From contig NZ_QNQU01000033.1 in assembly GCF_003315595.1 (NCBI RefSeq), positions 1 through 64,000 on the forward strand: a stretch of 64,000 bases of DNA, read 5' to 3'. The notes under the pieces are model-generated. The model was given only the letters and a program-made list of their open reading frames with translations, searched no databases and was not told where the DNA came from. The stretch is from Pedobacter miscanthi. GTDB taxonomy: Bacteria > Bacteroidota > Bacteroidia > Sphingobacteriales > Sphingobacteriaceae. Positions 44,501 to 51,915 of the stretch are shown piece after piece (positions within the stretch are counted from its first letter, which is position 1; every line of letters begins with the position of its first letter). The translations under genes were made by a program, and so were the position numbers.

Positions 44501-44525
44501 GGGCGTAATATATTTAATAAGATGA
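38577..44525 (+). CDS. Giant T9SS-exported PKD/Ig-like repeat adhesin with type B sorting domain
   Basis: A 1982-residue secreted surface protein. Seen: a signal peptide (about 1-27, ending NVLAQ), then many Ig-like/PKD-type repeats through the whole length. Examples are repeated VNAGADQNICFND / ANAGPDEAICNLST / SNAGADQNLCSGN openings spaced about 100-280 residues apart, YQWQSSADG-type repeats, and late PKD domains with YSWDFGDGSP and WQWTFGDGAVS. The last ~95 residues are a gliding-motility-type C-terminal domain (IPNSFMPASTKNEIKVF, FNKWGQLLWE, GWDGTYNGQDQPQGVYYWKV), the type B signal for T9SS export. Likely roles are adhesion or gliding. Its stop overlaps the PorP/SprF start. Confidence 0.9.
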   Translation: MKIRCKRKWLCFALFFGAFLFTSNVLAQVNIGTVDPGPYTPGSTIAVPFKVPSSCISQGNQFQLYLSDQNGNFSTETRIGTYDSFYSTYINGLLPAGLTPGTGYRVRVKTTVPATVSAASTPFEVKAGAPVEAKLTSNYLNNSNKETFGTCTSKPNNNFLISNESTANSTVTATITDEGSGGATSSITFSTPIQTFTAQQSHYTIYTKAVMPDGSVATKAYLIINNKTVTAFANTGNTVVCLPLGSLTFNVDVTSASGIQNNFPGDIYTITWGDQTTTTYTLCEIINNGGIVAHSYLKSSCGSVSTSSAGTIFNAFDVSINVSNAFCGIIGTPVSSSAKVVVKPVNSFVFNNPGCTNADITFVNTSTLGENPNTNTLGCTPNEVTYNWYVDNVPVKANQPRSYNLVYKFTTHGEHTIRLESNSSGSCNADPVEMKICIQDPPKPAFEILPNTICAGTTVIPKDLSVIDNICNAANSYSWSVTPAVGFAGGTSAASKEPQFIFTNPGTYTVTLSITTPSCGPVVSLPQTIVVNESPKAALSPGITLCNLTTYDFNNTTTGPTKTLISGTTQDLADTYIWEVIPSGSGTYSFTGGTTANSKYPSIKFDSYDTYTIKVTHKNNCGSVSDSQILTFSIAPVVNAGADQNICFNDPNFTLSGAVTGATTTQTWIGGAGTFSPNRNDLNAVYTPTLAEKRAGIVTLTLRVTTTLAAPCNQIDDDIILKIKPDISLTSAATKTICTANGVAYVPTSAVGGVTYTWTATGTATGYTANGTGNINDILTNTDLNADANVTYIITPHFDGCDGTPFQLVVTVKPNPVITATPNNTICNRTSSAITLSANLAGVNYTYTSTVTGSITGNSTRSIASPAAQINDVLINSGTSPGTVTYTITPVSSNGCAGVPINVTITVLPSATLANAGPDEAICNLSTYTLKGNSPVVGTGKWTIVNAPTAITFTDDTQATTDITGLQPGNTYILRWTIKDASCSTSGDDVQVTVNPLSVGGTTTGDADVCAGANGGNITLTGQVGNIIRWERSIDNGVTWSAIISTANPFVFSNLAITTKYRAIVQSGSCAEAISTVTTITVNPGTVASNAGADQNLCSGNGITLSGNNPAPNTGKWTQESGPAVVITDPTLYNTTVTGLVPGQTYTFRWTISGFNGCPPSTDDVTVIYYPPVTNNISPITAPACSGQSITITGDTPTGGTGTFAYQWQSSADGNTWVNIPAATNKDLTLTVSLSTYFRRLVNSAICVPSNSNSIQVTVLPGLTNNNISADQTICIGSPAAPLTGTVPSGGSGAYTYQWQSSTNGTNWTDVLAATGVSFTPATPTVTTYYRRSVTSGACSNNLSNQVKITVNPHALAELNFIKNVDCAPFKLVADNITATLHPDRNAIYTWFANGTQIGVGPVFPGYTIVNGNESVIIKLVVTSSLGCNPDEKSQEFHTLPIVNPSFTASTTEGCGPLSVTFTNTTTPINGATYEWIFDNGTVSFSAQPPVQIFEPDVNGEDKTYKVTLRTTPQCGPVIEKTVDIVVHAKPVARFFPDKTTGCSDLLVTFKNNGPLSAGTTYTYDFGDGSAPQSFTDRRDVSYTFRTTEVKDFVVKMTAKNSCGETNAIPVTIRVSPNNIIPALVVNGNEKRGCAPWTVNFLNNTSGASRFIYIITNEDSGEAPIQLPTNSTGVFPYTFIKPGRYTIRLDAENDCSKNFATETVTVLAQPTASFSADKTVGCTNLAVKFKNTSVGAIGYSWDFGDGSPISNEFEPQHTYTGSGISYAVKLTTVNAEGCKNTTTLANFINIVAPPVAIFTVTPGNEVSIPNYSFAFKDVSTDAVSWQWTFGDGAVSTLQNPNHTYANEGSYTVTLKVLNKEGCSSTTFQSVRIIGVPGNLSIPNSFMPASTKNEIKVFKAKGRGIKEWQMSIFNKWGQLLWETTKLDDGSPLEGWDGTYNGQDQPQGVYYWKVDIKFINGSDWKGMTYDSSPPRKTGVIYLIR

Positions 44526-45541
44526 TGAGGAGAAGGATAATATTATTTTTGTTTTGGGTGTTGCCGGTAATTTCGCTGGCACAGGACCATATTTATTCGC
44601 AGTTTTATAATGCCCCTATTTATTTAAATCCGGCTTTAACAGGTCAGTTTGAAGGCGATATCAGGTTTAATGCCTTATACCGTAACCAATGGACAGGTTT
44701 AGCGAGCGACTATTCGTACATGACGGCTTCAGGGGATCTCAATCTGCGGAGGTTTAACAGCGGTGTGGGTATCATCTTTAACCGAAGCAGTGAAGGTACG
44801 GCCTACCTGGTTAAAAATAATATTGCGGTAAGCTATGCTTACATTATAGGCGGAGAAGATTTCGCTTTATCTTTCGGCTTACAGGGAGGCATTACCAACC
44901 AGAAATTAAACTGGGATAAACTTGTTTTTGGTGATCAGATTGATATTGGCACCGGTTATATCCCGGGTAGTGTTTCGGGTGCAGAACGCCCGAGTATCGA
45001 TAGCAGGTATTATTTCGACGCCAATGCCGGAGCCAACCTTGTGGTAGGCAAATTTATGCTGGGTTTGGCCACACATCACCTTAACCGTCCCGATGAATCT
45101 TTATCTGGTTTTCAGGCAAAGTTACCCATGCGCATTTCAGCAAACTTAAGTTATAAACTTACTTTGGTGCCAGATGAATATGATCGCGACGGCAATTACA
45201 TTATCCCTTCAATTGTAGCCTACAGACAGGGCAACGTAAGCTCTTTCAGCGCAGGTATGCAATACAAATATGCGGGCATTAATGCAGGTATCTGGTACCG
45301 CAACGATGGGAATTCGAACGGAAATGATGCCATTGTTTTTTCTGTAATCTTTGATATTTTCAACAGGCGTACCAATGGCGAAAAATTCAGGTTAGGCATT
45401 AGTCATGATGCTACCATATCCAAAATCAATTATTCCAATACCGGCGGTACATCCGAAATTGGCGTAGGTTACGAAAAATATTTTCCAAATAGTTCCAATG
45501 GTGGTCGTGCAAATGGCTTAAGATGTTACGATTTTTATTAA
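44522..45541 (+). CDS. PorP/SprF-family T9SS outer-membrane partner protein
   Basis: A 339-residue outer-membrane beta-barrel-type protein of the PorP/SprF family, which helps large type B T9SS substrates reach or stay on the surface. Seen: a signal peptide (MMRRRIILFLFWVLPVISLAQ), the family opening DHIYSQFYNAPIYLNPALTGQFEGD (quoted in part), YRNQWTGL, and the C-terminal barrel strands. The ATG at 44522 overlaps the adhesin stop as ATGA, showing translational coupling. A longer reading from 44459 would overlap the adhesin by 67 bases and lacks a signal peptide at its start. The pair is best seen as substrate plus dedicated partner. Confidence 0.93.
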   Translation: MMRRRIILFLFWVLPVISLAQDHIYSQFYNAPIYLNPALTGQFEGDIRFNALYRNQWTGLASDYSYMTASGDLNLRRFNSGVGIIFNRSSEGTAYLVKNNIAVSYAYIIGGEDFALSFGLQGGITNQKLNWDKLVFGDQIDIGTGYIPGSVSGAERPSIDSRYYFDANAGANLVVGKFMLGLATHHLNRPDESLSGFQAKLPMRISANLSYKLTLVPDEYDRDGNYIIPSIVAYRQGNVSSFSAGMQYKYAGINAGIWYRNDGNSNGNDAIVFSVIFDIFNRRTNGEKFRLGISHDATISKINYSNTGGTSEIGVGYEKYFPNSSNGGRANGLRCYDFY

Positions 45542-45565
45542 TTTGCCGATGATAACCCAGGGGCA

Positions 45566-46225
45566 ATGAACGAAATCTTAGATCACGACCATTTTATTAC
45601 GCAAAGCGAAATCAATAAGTTTTTATTGGCTACCCTGTTATGCGGCATTATTGGTGCCGAACGCGAATACAGAAGTAAATCGGCCGGTTTAAAAACCATG
45701 ATGATGATTGGTTTGGGCGCTACCCTATTTACCATTTTATCTATTAAAATCGGACCAACAAGTCAGGACCGGATTGCCTCCAATATTGTTACCGGTATTG
45801 GTTTTCTTGGTGCAGGGGTAATTTTTAAAGAAGAAAACCGTGTAAAAGGGCTTACAACCGCCTGTATTATCTGGATTGTTGCTGCCATTGGTATGGCCAT
45901 TGGTTCCGGTTATTACGAACAGGCTGTTGGTGTTACCATTGTGGTATTACTGGCGCTCATTATTTTCCCATTTTTAGAAGAAATCGGTGATCGCCGCTTT
46001 ACCAAAAGGGTTTACCGCATTGTTAAAAAACAACATACCCACGGCGATCTGGAAAGCTATGAGGAAGTTTTCAGGGAAAGTAAACTTAAACCACAGCGTG
46101 GCAAACATCAATTGGTAAATGATATTATTACCGGAAACTGGGTAGCCACCGGAACGCCACAAAACCATCAGAAATTTGTGGAACGTATGCTAAAAGATAA
46201 TGATATTATAGAGTTTGATTTTTAA
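45566..46225 (+). CDS. MgtC/SapB-family membrane protein
   Basis: A 219-residue inner-membrane protein. About five hydrophobic helices in the first 140 residues carry the MgtC signature: LCGIIGAEREYRSKSAGLKTMMMIGLGATLF-type (quoted as GAEREYRSKSAGLKT and GLGATLFT), GIGFLGAGVIFKEENRVKGLTTA (quoted in part), and AAIGMAIGSGYYE. The cytoplasmic C-terminal ~75 residues are less conserved. MgtC homologues help growth in low magnesium or acid stress, and many environmental members are uncharacterised. It follows the PorP/SprF gene by 24 bases and might be co-transcribed. Confidence 0.88.
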   Translation: MNEILDHDHFITQSEINKFLLATLLCGIIGAEREYRSKSAGLKTMMMIGLGATLFTILSIKIGPTSQDRIASNIVTGIGFLGAGVIFKEENRVKGLTTACIIWIVAAIGMAIGSGYYEQAVGVTIVVLLALIIFPFLEEIGDRRFTKRVYRIVKKQHTHGDLESYEEVFRESKLKPQRGKHQLVNDIITGNWVATGTPQNHQKFVERMLKDNDIIEFDF

Positions 46226-46250
46226 TCGCTGCTGAAAAAATCAAATTTTC

Positions 46251-47252
46251 TTAAAAATTAAAATTGAAATTCTGGTTATATTTTACCCTTACCGGAACTC
46301 CTCTTTGTTTTCCGGGTTCCCATTTGGGCGAATATTGAAGCACGCGCCTGGCTTCATCATCCAGCGATTGATATACAGATTTTTCAATTTTAACGTCGAC
46401 AACCTTTCCTTTTCCATCAACCACGAAGCTGGTAGAAACAGTGCCCCTGATGCCATTTTTTTGTGCATCCACCGGGTATTTTGTTGTAGTAGCAATAAAC
46501 CGGTTCCATTCTTTCTGGCCACCTTTAAATTCCGGAGCCTCCATACTTGCCGTATATTTATAAACAACACCATCTTTTAAACTCTCTCCGGCAATCAGTT
46601 TATTGGCTTCATAGGTTTCTTTAAAAGATGTGTTCGCTTTGGTATCATGGCCAATCCACTCACCTGTTTTGAGTCCATCAATGTAATCGCCCTCTTCAAC
46701 AGATTCTCCTCCTTTGAAAATATTTACATTTTTTAAATGGCCCTTACCATCTTTTATGTTTACAGTTCCGGATGAATCTGCATCGTATATTATTTTCATA
46801 TTGGTATTAAAAATAAAATCACCTATCGAAGCGCCCTTCCCTATCATCTGATCCGTCCGTGGAGCAACATAACTATACTCAGCTTCTCTTCTTACTTTTC
46901 CGTTAGGGAAGAAAGATAAACTTTTTCCGTTCCGCAAACCATCCTTGTAAGCAGCCATTTCTGTTTTTCTGCCTAACGAATCATAGCTCATGCTCGTCCC
47001 TTCTAAAACCAGGTTAGGCTCGAATGATTTAACCTGCCCGATTGTTTTCCGATTGCCGTTACTGTAATATTCCAATAATTTAAAATTGGTTTCACCCGAA
47101 TCGGGTTCTTGTATAATGCGGATAAAATCAGCATCTGCCTTCTCCGTCACTTTTTTACCATTATTTTTAAAAAAGTATACGTTTTGAGCTTTTTGAGCGT
47201 AACTGAGGGAAATGGATACTAGTAAAATGAATATTGTTAAGCGTAATTTCAT
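46251..47252 (-). CDS. TonB-like C-terminal domain protein with MORN-type repeats
   Basis: A 333-residue exported protein with a signal peptide (about 1-19, ending SYAQ). The middle (about 60-215) has short repeats like LLEYYSNGNRKTIG, AYKDGLRNGKSLSFFPNGKVRREAEY and GDYIDGLKTGEW, resembling MORN/YwqK repeats. The C-terminal ~90 residues are a TonB-type energy-transducer domain (YPVDAQKNGIRGTVSTSFVVDGKGKV in part, then SPKWEPGKQRGVPVRVKYNQ). It lacks an N-terminal TonB membrane anchor apart from the signal. The ATG at 47252 is preferred over a TTG two codons upstream. Function unproven. Confidence 0.82.
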   Translation of the reverse strand: MKLRLTIFILLVSISLSYAQKAQNVYFFKNNGKKVTEKADADFIRIIQEPDSGETNFKLLEYYSNGNRKTIGQVKSFEPNLVLEGTSMSYDSLGRKTEMAAYKDGLRNGKSLSFFPNGKVRREAEYSYVAPRTDQMIGKGASIGDFIFNTNMKIIYDADSSGTVNIKDGKGHLKNVNIFKGGESVEEGDYIDGLKTGEWIGHDTKANTSFKETYEANKLIAGESLKDGVVYKYTASMEAPEFKGGQKEWNRFIATTTKYPVDAQKNGIRGTVSTSFVVDGKGKVVDVKIEKSVYQSLDDEARRVLQYSPKWEPGKQRGVPVRVKYNQNFNFNF

Positions 47253-47294
47253 GTTCAAATCTGAAGAGAATCAATAATAATGTTTAAAAAGAGC

Positions 47295-47786
47295 TTAGAA
47301 AGTTTGATTTTTAACCGAATCAAAGAGCTGTGCCCTATTGGTATGTAAAGCAAGTTTCTTCTCGTCGATTACAATGGTATCCGACCAGCGATCGTGCCAG
47401 GGATGGCTTGGCGTGCCTAAAGCGCTAAGCGCATTAAAAGGGATCGCCCTTATAATATTCCTGACAAAGGCTTTTTGAAAAGTCAAATCACTCCCATCTT
47501 CGTTTACTGCCCTTGTGCCTGTAATTAATTTACCTATCGATCTTCCGTTAGACATTGCTTCTGTCATAAACATCACAATCGCGTAAAATAACAGCGTAAT
47601 CAAACGCAGTGATAAGTCATCTAAACCCTCTAATAAATCTGGTTTTAATATGCCTATTACGATTCCTAATCCAAAAACAACAATATAAAATACCAGGGTA
47701 TCGATAATGTAATTGGCAAATCTTTTCCCTGTAGTGGCGCGGCAGTAGTTTAAATCAACTACCTGATAGTTTATGTTGAAATCCAT
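47295..47786 (-). CDS. RDD-family membrane protein
   Basis: A 163-residue inner-membrane protein of the RDD family. It has the typical first-helix pair: KRFANYIIDTLVFYIVVFGLGI (Arg and Asp of the RDD motif at about 22 and 29), a second and third helix (to about 80), and RSIGKLITGTRAVNEDGSDLTFQKAFVRNIIR (quoted as RSIGKLITGTRAV and FVRNIIRAIPFN). Transport of ions or compatible solutes has been reported for some RDD proteins, but this one is unassigned. It lies 42 bases upstream of the TonB-like gene, on the same strand, so the two may be an operon. Confidence 0.85.
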   Translation of the reverse strand: MDFNINYQVVDLNYCRATTGKRFANYIIDTLVFYIVVFGLGIVIGILKPDLLEGLDDLSLRLITLLFYAIVMFMTEAMSNGRSIGKLITGTRAVNEDGSDLTFQKAFVRNIIRAIPFNALSALGTPSHPWHDRWSDTIVIDEKKLALHTNRAQLFDSVKNQTF

Positions 47787-47872
47787 TTTAGAGCGTTTAA
47801 ATCAGATCTTTCTAAGGTAAAATATTTTGATCATCGGTCAAAATTAATTTAGCCAAAATCATAAAACAATCA

Positions 47873-47880
47873 TAGCTTTG
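47873..47880 (+). promoter_or_regulatory. Predicted -7 box for sdaA
   Basis: TAGCTTTG matches TAnnTTTG exactly, 17 bases before the ATG at 47898. The -33 region has only TTTAG (about 47848-47852). Confidence 0.4.
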
Positions 47881-47897
47881 TATAACTTATATTCATA

Positions 47898-49325
47898 ATG
47901 ATCAAGGAACAAATTTCGGTTTTCGATATCTTTAAAATAGGCATTGGCCCTTCAAGCTCACATACTTTAGGCCCCTGGCGTGCGGCCCAGCAATTTACCT
48001 CGTCGCTTACTCAAAATGGCCTGATCAACGATGTTGAAGGCATTAAGATCCTGTTATATGGTTCGCTTGCAAAAACAGGCAAAGGCCACGGAACCGATGT
48101 TGCCATTTTATTGGGTTTAACCGGTGCTGATCCGGTAACTTTTGATGTGGACGCGGTTACGCCAACGTTTGAAAGCATTCAAAGAGATAAAAAACTGAAC
48201 CTTGCCGGCAATCTGATTATCGATTTTGATTATGATGAAGATTTATTATTCCTTTTTACCGAAAGTTTGCCTTTCCATCCCAATGCAGTTACTTTTCAGG
48301 CTTTTTTAAATAACGGAAAAGCCTTTTCAGAAACCTATTATTCGATTGGTGGTGGTTTTGTGGTAAAAGAAGGTGAAGATAATAGCAATAAAGCACAGGT
48401 AGATTTACCCTTTCCGGTTGAAAAAGCTAAAGAGTTATTACACTGGTGCCTGTCCACCGGTTTAAAAGTGAGCGAGATCGTTATGGAAAACGAATTGGCC
48501 TGGCGTACCGAAGCAGAAACCAAAAAGGGCATTTTACAACATTTCGCCGTAATGCGCGATTGTATATACCGTGGCTGCCACACCACCGGCTTTTTACCCG
48601 GAGGACTAAACGTTGCCCGTAGGGCTTTCCCTTTGAATAAACGGTTAATCAACAAAAGCGAATATACCAATTACGACGGCTGGATTGATGCCATTAGAAA
48701 AGGCGGCAACGGCTTTAACTATACTTTAGATTGGGTAAGCTGTTTTGCGTTGGCAGTAAATGAAGAAAATGCTTCGTTTGGCCGTGTGGTAACAGCCCCT
48801 ACAAATGGTGCTGCAGGTGTTATTCCTGCCGTATTACAATACTTTATAACCTTTTGTGATGGTTATAGCGAAGAAAAAATCATCCAGTTTATTGCCTGTG
48901 CTTCAGAAATAGGCAGTATTTTCAAAAAGGGCGCTACCATATCCGCGGCAATGGGTGGCTGCCAGGCCGAAATCGGCGTTTCATCTGCCATGGCCGCAGC
49001 AGCACTTACCGAGTGCCTTGGCGGTTCGCAAAGGCAGGTTTTAATGGCTGCCGAAATTGCCATGGAGCATCATTTAGGTTTAACCTGCGATCCGATTGGT
49101 GGTTTGGTACAGATCCCCTGCATTGAACGTAATACCATGGGCGCCATCAAAGCCATTACTGCCAGTCAGCTGGCCCTGCAAAGTAATCCGGATAAAGCAA
49201 AAGTAAGCCTCGATGCGGTAGTAAATACCATGTGGGAAACTGCTTTGGATATGAATGCAAAATACAAAGAAACCTCTGATGGGGGCTTGGCAACCAATAT
49301 TCCGATCAGTTTGCCAGAATGTTAA
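47898..49325 (+). CDS. sdaA: L-serine dehydratase (L-serine ammonia-lyase), single-chain iron-sulfur type
   Basis: Converts L-serine to pyruvate and ammonia with a labile 4Fe-4S cluster. The 475-residue protein combines the beta domain (1 to about 155, opening VFDIFKIGIGPSSSHTLGPWRAA quoted in part) with the alpha domain (the rest) in one chain. Conserved cysteines likely binding the cluster are seen in GCQAEIG and LTCDPIGGLVQIPCIERN. The conserved TAPTNGAAGVIPAVL block is present. It stands alone with its own predicted promoter, divergent from the RDD-family gene. Confidence 0.95.
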   Translation: MIKEQISVFDIFKIGIGPSSSHTLGPWRAAQQFTSSLTQNGLINDVEGIKILLYGSLAKTGKGHGTDVAILLGLTGADPVTFDVDAVTPTFESIQRDKKLNLAGNLIIDFDYDEDLLFLFTESLPFHPNAVTFQAFLNNGKAFSETYYSIGGGFVVKEGEDNSNKAQVDLPFPVEKAKELLHWCLSTGLKVSEIVMENELAWRTEAETKKGILQHFAVMRDCIYRGCHTTGFLPGGLNVARRAFPLNKRLINKSEYTNYDGWIDAIRKGGNGFNYTLDWVSCFALAVNEENASFGRVVTAPTNGAAGVIPAVLQYFITFCDGYSEEKIIQFIACASEIGSIFKKGATISAAMGGCQAEIGVSSAMAAAALTECLGGSQRQVLMAAEIAMEHHLGLTCDPIGGLVQIPCIERNTMGAIKAITASQLALQSNPDKAKVSLDAVVNTMWETALDMNAKYKETSDGGLATNIPISLPEC

Positions 49326-49437
49326 TTCAACATTGTTGCAATTAAATGACGTTTGTTATCGATTTATTACAAACTTTCTGATCCTAAACCAGCAAGTATT
49401 TTTACATTCGCTCAATTTTTAATATTATTCATAAAAA

Positions 49438-50631
49438 ATGATCAACTACACCAAAATCAGTGTGATTGGTTTGGCCCTGTCGTTATCTACTATGGTAACT
49501 TATGGTCAAGACAATCTTGTTAATTCTTTAAAAAACAACCAAAGCGAAAACAGTGCAGCTTCTTTCAAATTCACAGAAGTAATTAATCTTGCCAATACCC
49601 CCGTTCAAAACCAGGGTTCATCAGGTACCTGCTGGAGTTATTCTACCAATTCATTTTTAGAATCAGAAATGATCAAAGCCGGTAAACAACCCGTAGCTTT
49701 ATCACCACTTTTTTCAGCCCGTAATGCTTATGTAGAAAAAGGTAAAAACTATGTACGTATGCATGGGGCTGTGTCTTTAGGCGATGGAGGTGCTTTGCAC
49801 GATGTCATCAACATGTACAGAAAATATGGTGCCGTTCCTCAGGAAGTTTACACAGGATTAAACTACGGTACTAAAATCAATAAAACTGCCGAGCTTGGCG
49901 ATCTTGAAAAAGGTGTGCTGGATGCTGTAGTTAAAAATTCGAACGGAGAGTTAACACCAAACTGGTTAAAAGCTTATACCGGCGTAATTGATGCTTACTT
50001 AGGTGCCGTACCAGAAAATTTTACTTATAATGGTAAAAAATATACCCCGCAAACATTCGCAAAAGAAGTGGTGGGTTTAAATCCAGATAATTATGTAGAA
50101 TTGTCATCGTTTAATGATCATCCCTTCTACAGCAAATTTACTTTATTGGTGCCTGATAACTGGTCGTTCGATCAGGTTTACAACGTTAAAGTAACCGAAT
50201 TAACAGATATTATCGATAATGCTTTAAAAGGTGGTTATACTGTTGCATGGGCAACTGATGTAAGCGAAAAAACCTTCAGCTGGAAAAACGGTGTTGCTTT
50301 TGTTCCGCAAACGCCTTTCGCTGATATGACGATGAAGCAAAAAGCAGATTTGTTTAACGGTCCGCAGCCAGAAATGGAAATTACCCAGGAAAACCGTCAG
50401 CTTGCTTTCGACAATTACCAGACTACTGATGATCATGGAATGCATATCGTTGGTTTAGCTAAAGATCAAACCGGTAAAGAATACTATATCGTTAAAAACT
50501 CATGGGGAGCAACCAACGACTATAAAGGGTACTTATATGTAACCAAAAACTACGTTAAATATAAAACCACAGCAATTTTATTGAATAAGGCAGGTATTCC
50601 GGCTGCAATTTCTAAGAAATTAGCTTTGTAA
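49438..50631 (+). CDS. C1-family cysteine peptidase (PepC/bleomycin-hydrolase-like)
   Basis: A 397-residue papain-fold peptidase of the bleomycin hydrolase/aminopeptidase C group. It has an N-terminal signal-like segment (about 1-23, ending TYGQ), so it is probably exported. Catalytic residues are visible: Cys65 in NQGSSGTCWSYST, His336 in DDHGMHIVGLA, and Asn354 in VKNSWGATNDYKG. The length and the conserved segments AVSLGDGGALHDVINMYRKYGAVP (quoted in part) fit the group. Substrate unknown; periplasmic peptide or protein breakdown is the likely role. A clear terminator follows. Confidence 0.9.
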   Translation: MINYTKISVIGLALSLSTMVTYGQDNLVNSLKNNQSENSAASFKFTEVINLANTPVQNQGSSGTCWSYSTNSFLESEMIKAGKQPVALSPLFSARNAYVEKGKNYVRMHGAVSLGDGGALHDVINMYRKYGAVPQEVYTGLNYGTKINKTAELGDLEKGVLDAVVKNSNGELTPNWLKAYTGVIDAYLGAVPENFTYNGKKYTPQTFAKEVVGLNPDNYVELSSFNDHPFYSKFTLLVPDNWSFDQVYNVKVTELTDIIDNALKGGYTVAWATDVSEKTFSWKNGVAFVPQTPFADMTMKQKADLFNGPQPEMEITQENRQLAFDNYQTTDDHGMHIVGLAKDQTGKEYYIVKNSWGATNDYKGYLYVTKNYVKYKTTAILLNKAGIPAAISKKLAL

Positions 50632-50653
50632 GAGGATTTAAACTGATTTAAGG

Positions 50654-50683
50654 AGCCGCAGAAGAGATTTTGCGGCTTTTTTT
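50654..50683 (+). terminator. Terminator after the C1 peptidase gene
   Basis: AGCCGCA (50654-50660) and TGCGGCT (50671-50677) form a stem, followed by a run of Ts (50677-50683). It lies 22 bases past the stop. Confidence 0.8.
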
Positions 50684-50730
50684 GTTGATCGCGAAGAGCG
50701 CTAAGCGTATGGCGAAACTCCTCTCATGTC

Positions 50731-50814
50731 GTCATTTCGAGCGGAGTGTAACGAAGTTGAGAAATCTATCTCAAGATAGATCTCTCCGCTCCACTGCGTT
50801 CCGGTCGAGATGAC
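50731..50814. repeat. GTCATTTCGAGCGG-type palindrome
   Basis: An ~84-bp inverted repeat: GTCATTTCGAGCGGAGTG on the left, CCGGTCGAGATGAC on the right, and inner AAATCTATCTCAAGATAGATCTCTCC. It is very close to the elements at 35005-35083 and 61796-61934 and lies just past the end of the AEC-carrier gene. Confidence 0.7.
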
Positions 50815-50830
50815 GGCACTTTTTGAAATC

Positions 50831-51742
50831 CTAAACCAGCCCCGAAGACGTCAACACCAGCCACCACAAACCCGTGGTAATAAAAGAAAGCAATATCCCG
50901 ATCCCAACCACCAGGTTAGAAAGTTTGGGGTTAAGGTTGTACTGATCGGCCACTACCCCTGCGGTTAATAAAGTTGGCATGGTCATTTCGAATATCGTTA
51001 TTTTGGTAATTGTTCCGCTCATGCCCAAAACAATGGCAATCAGCATTACAACCAGTGGCGCTAAAATCAATTTATATAACAAAGCTGTACTAATGTGCCT
51101 GAGTTCGCTAAACCAGCCACCAAATTTGAGCTGCAAACCAATTGAAAACAAGGCCAGCGGACCAACCGTTCCGGCAAGTTTATCAAATAACGGATCAAGT
51201 ACAGAAACGTTGATAAAACGTGGTATAGTTAATGCCAGAACACAACCGATCAATGGCGGAAAGGTTAATACTTTTTTCAGCACCAGCTTTGCGCTTAATT
51301 TCTGATTCTGAGATGAGCGTATGGCTACAATTACCCCAATGGTTGATAAAAGCGTAAAAGTTACCTGATCGCATATAATGGCAATACCCAGTTCTTTTTC
51401 GCTAAAATAAGCCACGATTAAAGGGAAACCCACAAAAGAAGTATTACTTAATGAGCTGGTTAATTTTAAACCACCGGAAGTAGCCTTGCTCAGGTTTCTT
51501 AGCCGGCTATATATGGTTATGAATAACCAACCAACAAGCCAGATACAAACCGGGGCCAATGCCGGGAAAAGCAGATCCTTCGTCCAGGTAATGTGCGGCA
51601 GGTATTTAAACGAAACTGCGGGCAATGCAATGTAAATAATCCAGGCGTTAATGCCCTTGTGTGCATCTTTGGGTAACGATTTGCTCTTCCTGAAAAGAAT
51701 ACCCGCCAAGATGCATAAACCGATAAGAATGAAGTTTGCCAT
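50831..51742 (-). CDS. AEC-family (auxin efflux carrier-like) transporter
   Basis: A 303-residue inner-membrane protein with about ten membrane helices, of the AEC/bile-acid-arsenite superfamily. It has the N-terminal ILIGLCILAGILFRK and conserved helix-breaking stretches (SNTSFVGFPLIVAYF, FEMTMPTLLTAGVVADQY) found in AEC carriers. Family members export or import small carboxylates or amino acids, and the substrate here is unknown. It is transcribed alone on the minus strand. Confidence 0.87.
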   Translation of the reverse strand: MANFILIGLCILAGILFRKSKSLPKDAHKGINAWIIYIALPAVSFKYLPHITWTKDLLFPALAPVCIWLVGWLFITIYSRLRNLSKATSGGLKLTSSLSNTSFVGFPLIVAYFSEKELGIAIICDQVTFTLLSTIGVIVAIRSSQNQKLSAKLVLKKVLTFPPLIGCVLALTIPRFINVSVLDPLFDKLAGTVGPLALFSIGLQLKFGGWFSELRHISTALLYKLILAPLVVMLIAIVLGMSGTITKITIFEMTMPTLLTAGVVADQYNLNPKLSNLVVGIGILLSFITTGLWWLVLTSSGLV

Positions 51743-51915
51743 TTGAGTAGCGCAGAATTAATCTAAAAACTTGAACTCTATAATGATTGATTTAAAATAA
51801 TGTTTTAGCATGAAAGACCCTGAAATAAATTCAGGGTGACGAGTGCTTAAAAAAAATGGACGAATTTCCTATCGCTAGCTAAATCATCCATTTTACATCT
51901 TACTTTTTACATTTA
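51743..51915. repeat. Intergenic gap with CAGGGT palindrome and TACAT words
   Basis: Contains AGACCCTGAA...TTCAGGGTGAC (51815-51840), a module seen at 11114, 21868, 35881 and 61862. Next to the DEAD-box gene is a TCATCCATTTTACATCTTACTTTTTACAT word block (about 51887-51912). No gene is seen. Confidence 0.6.
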
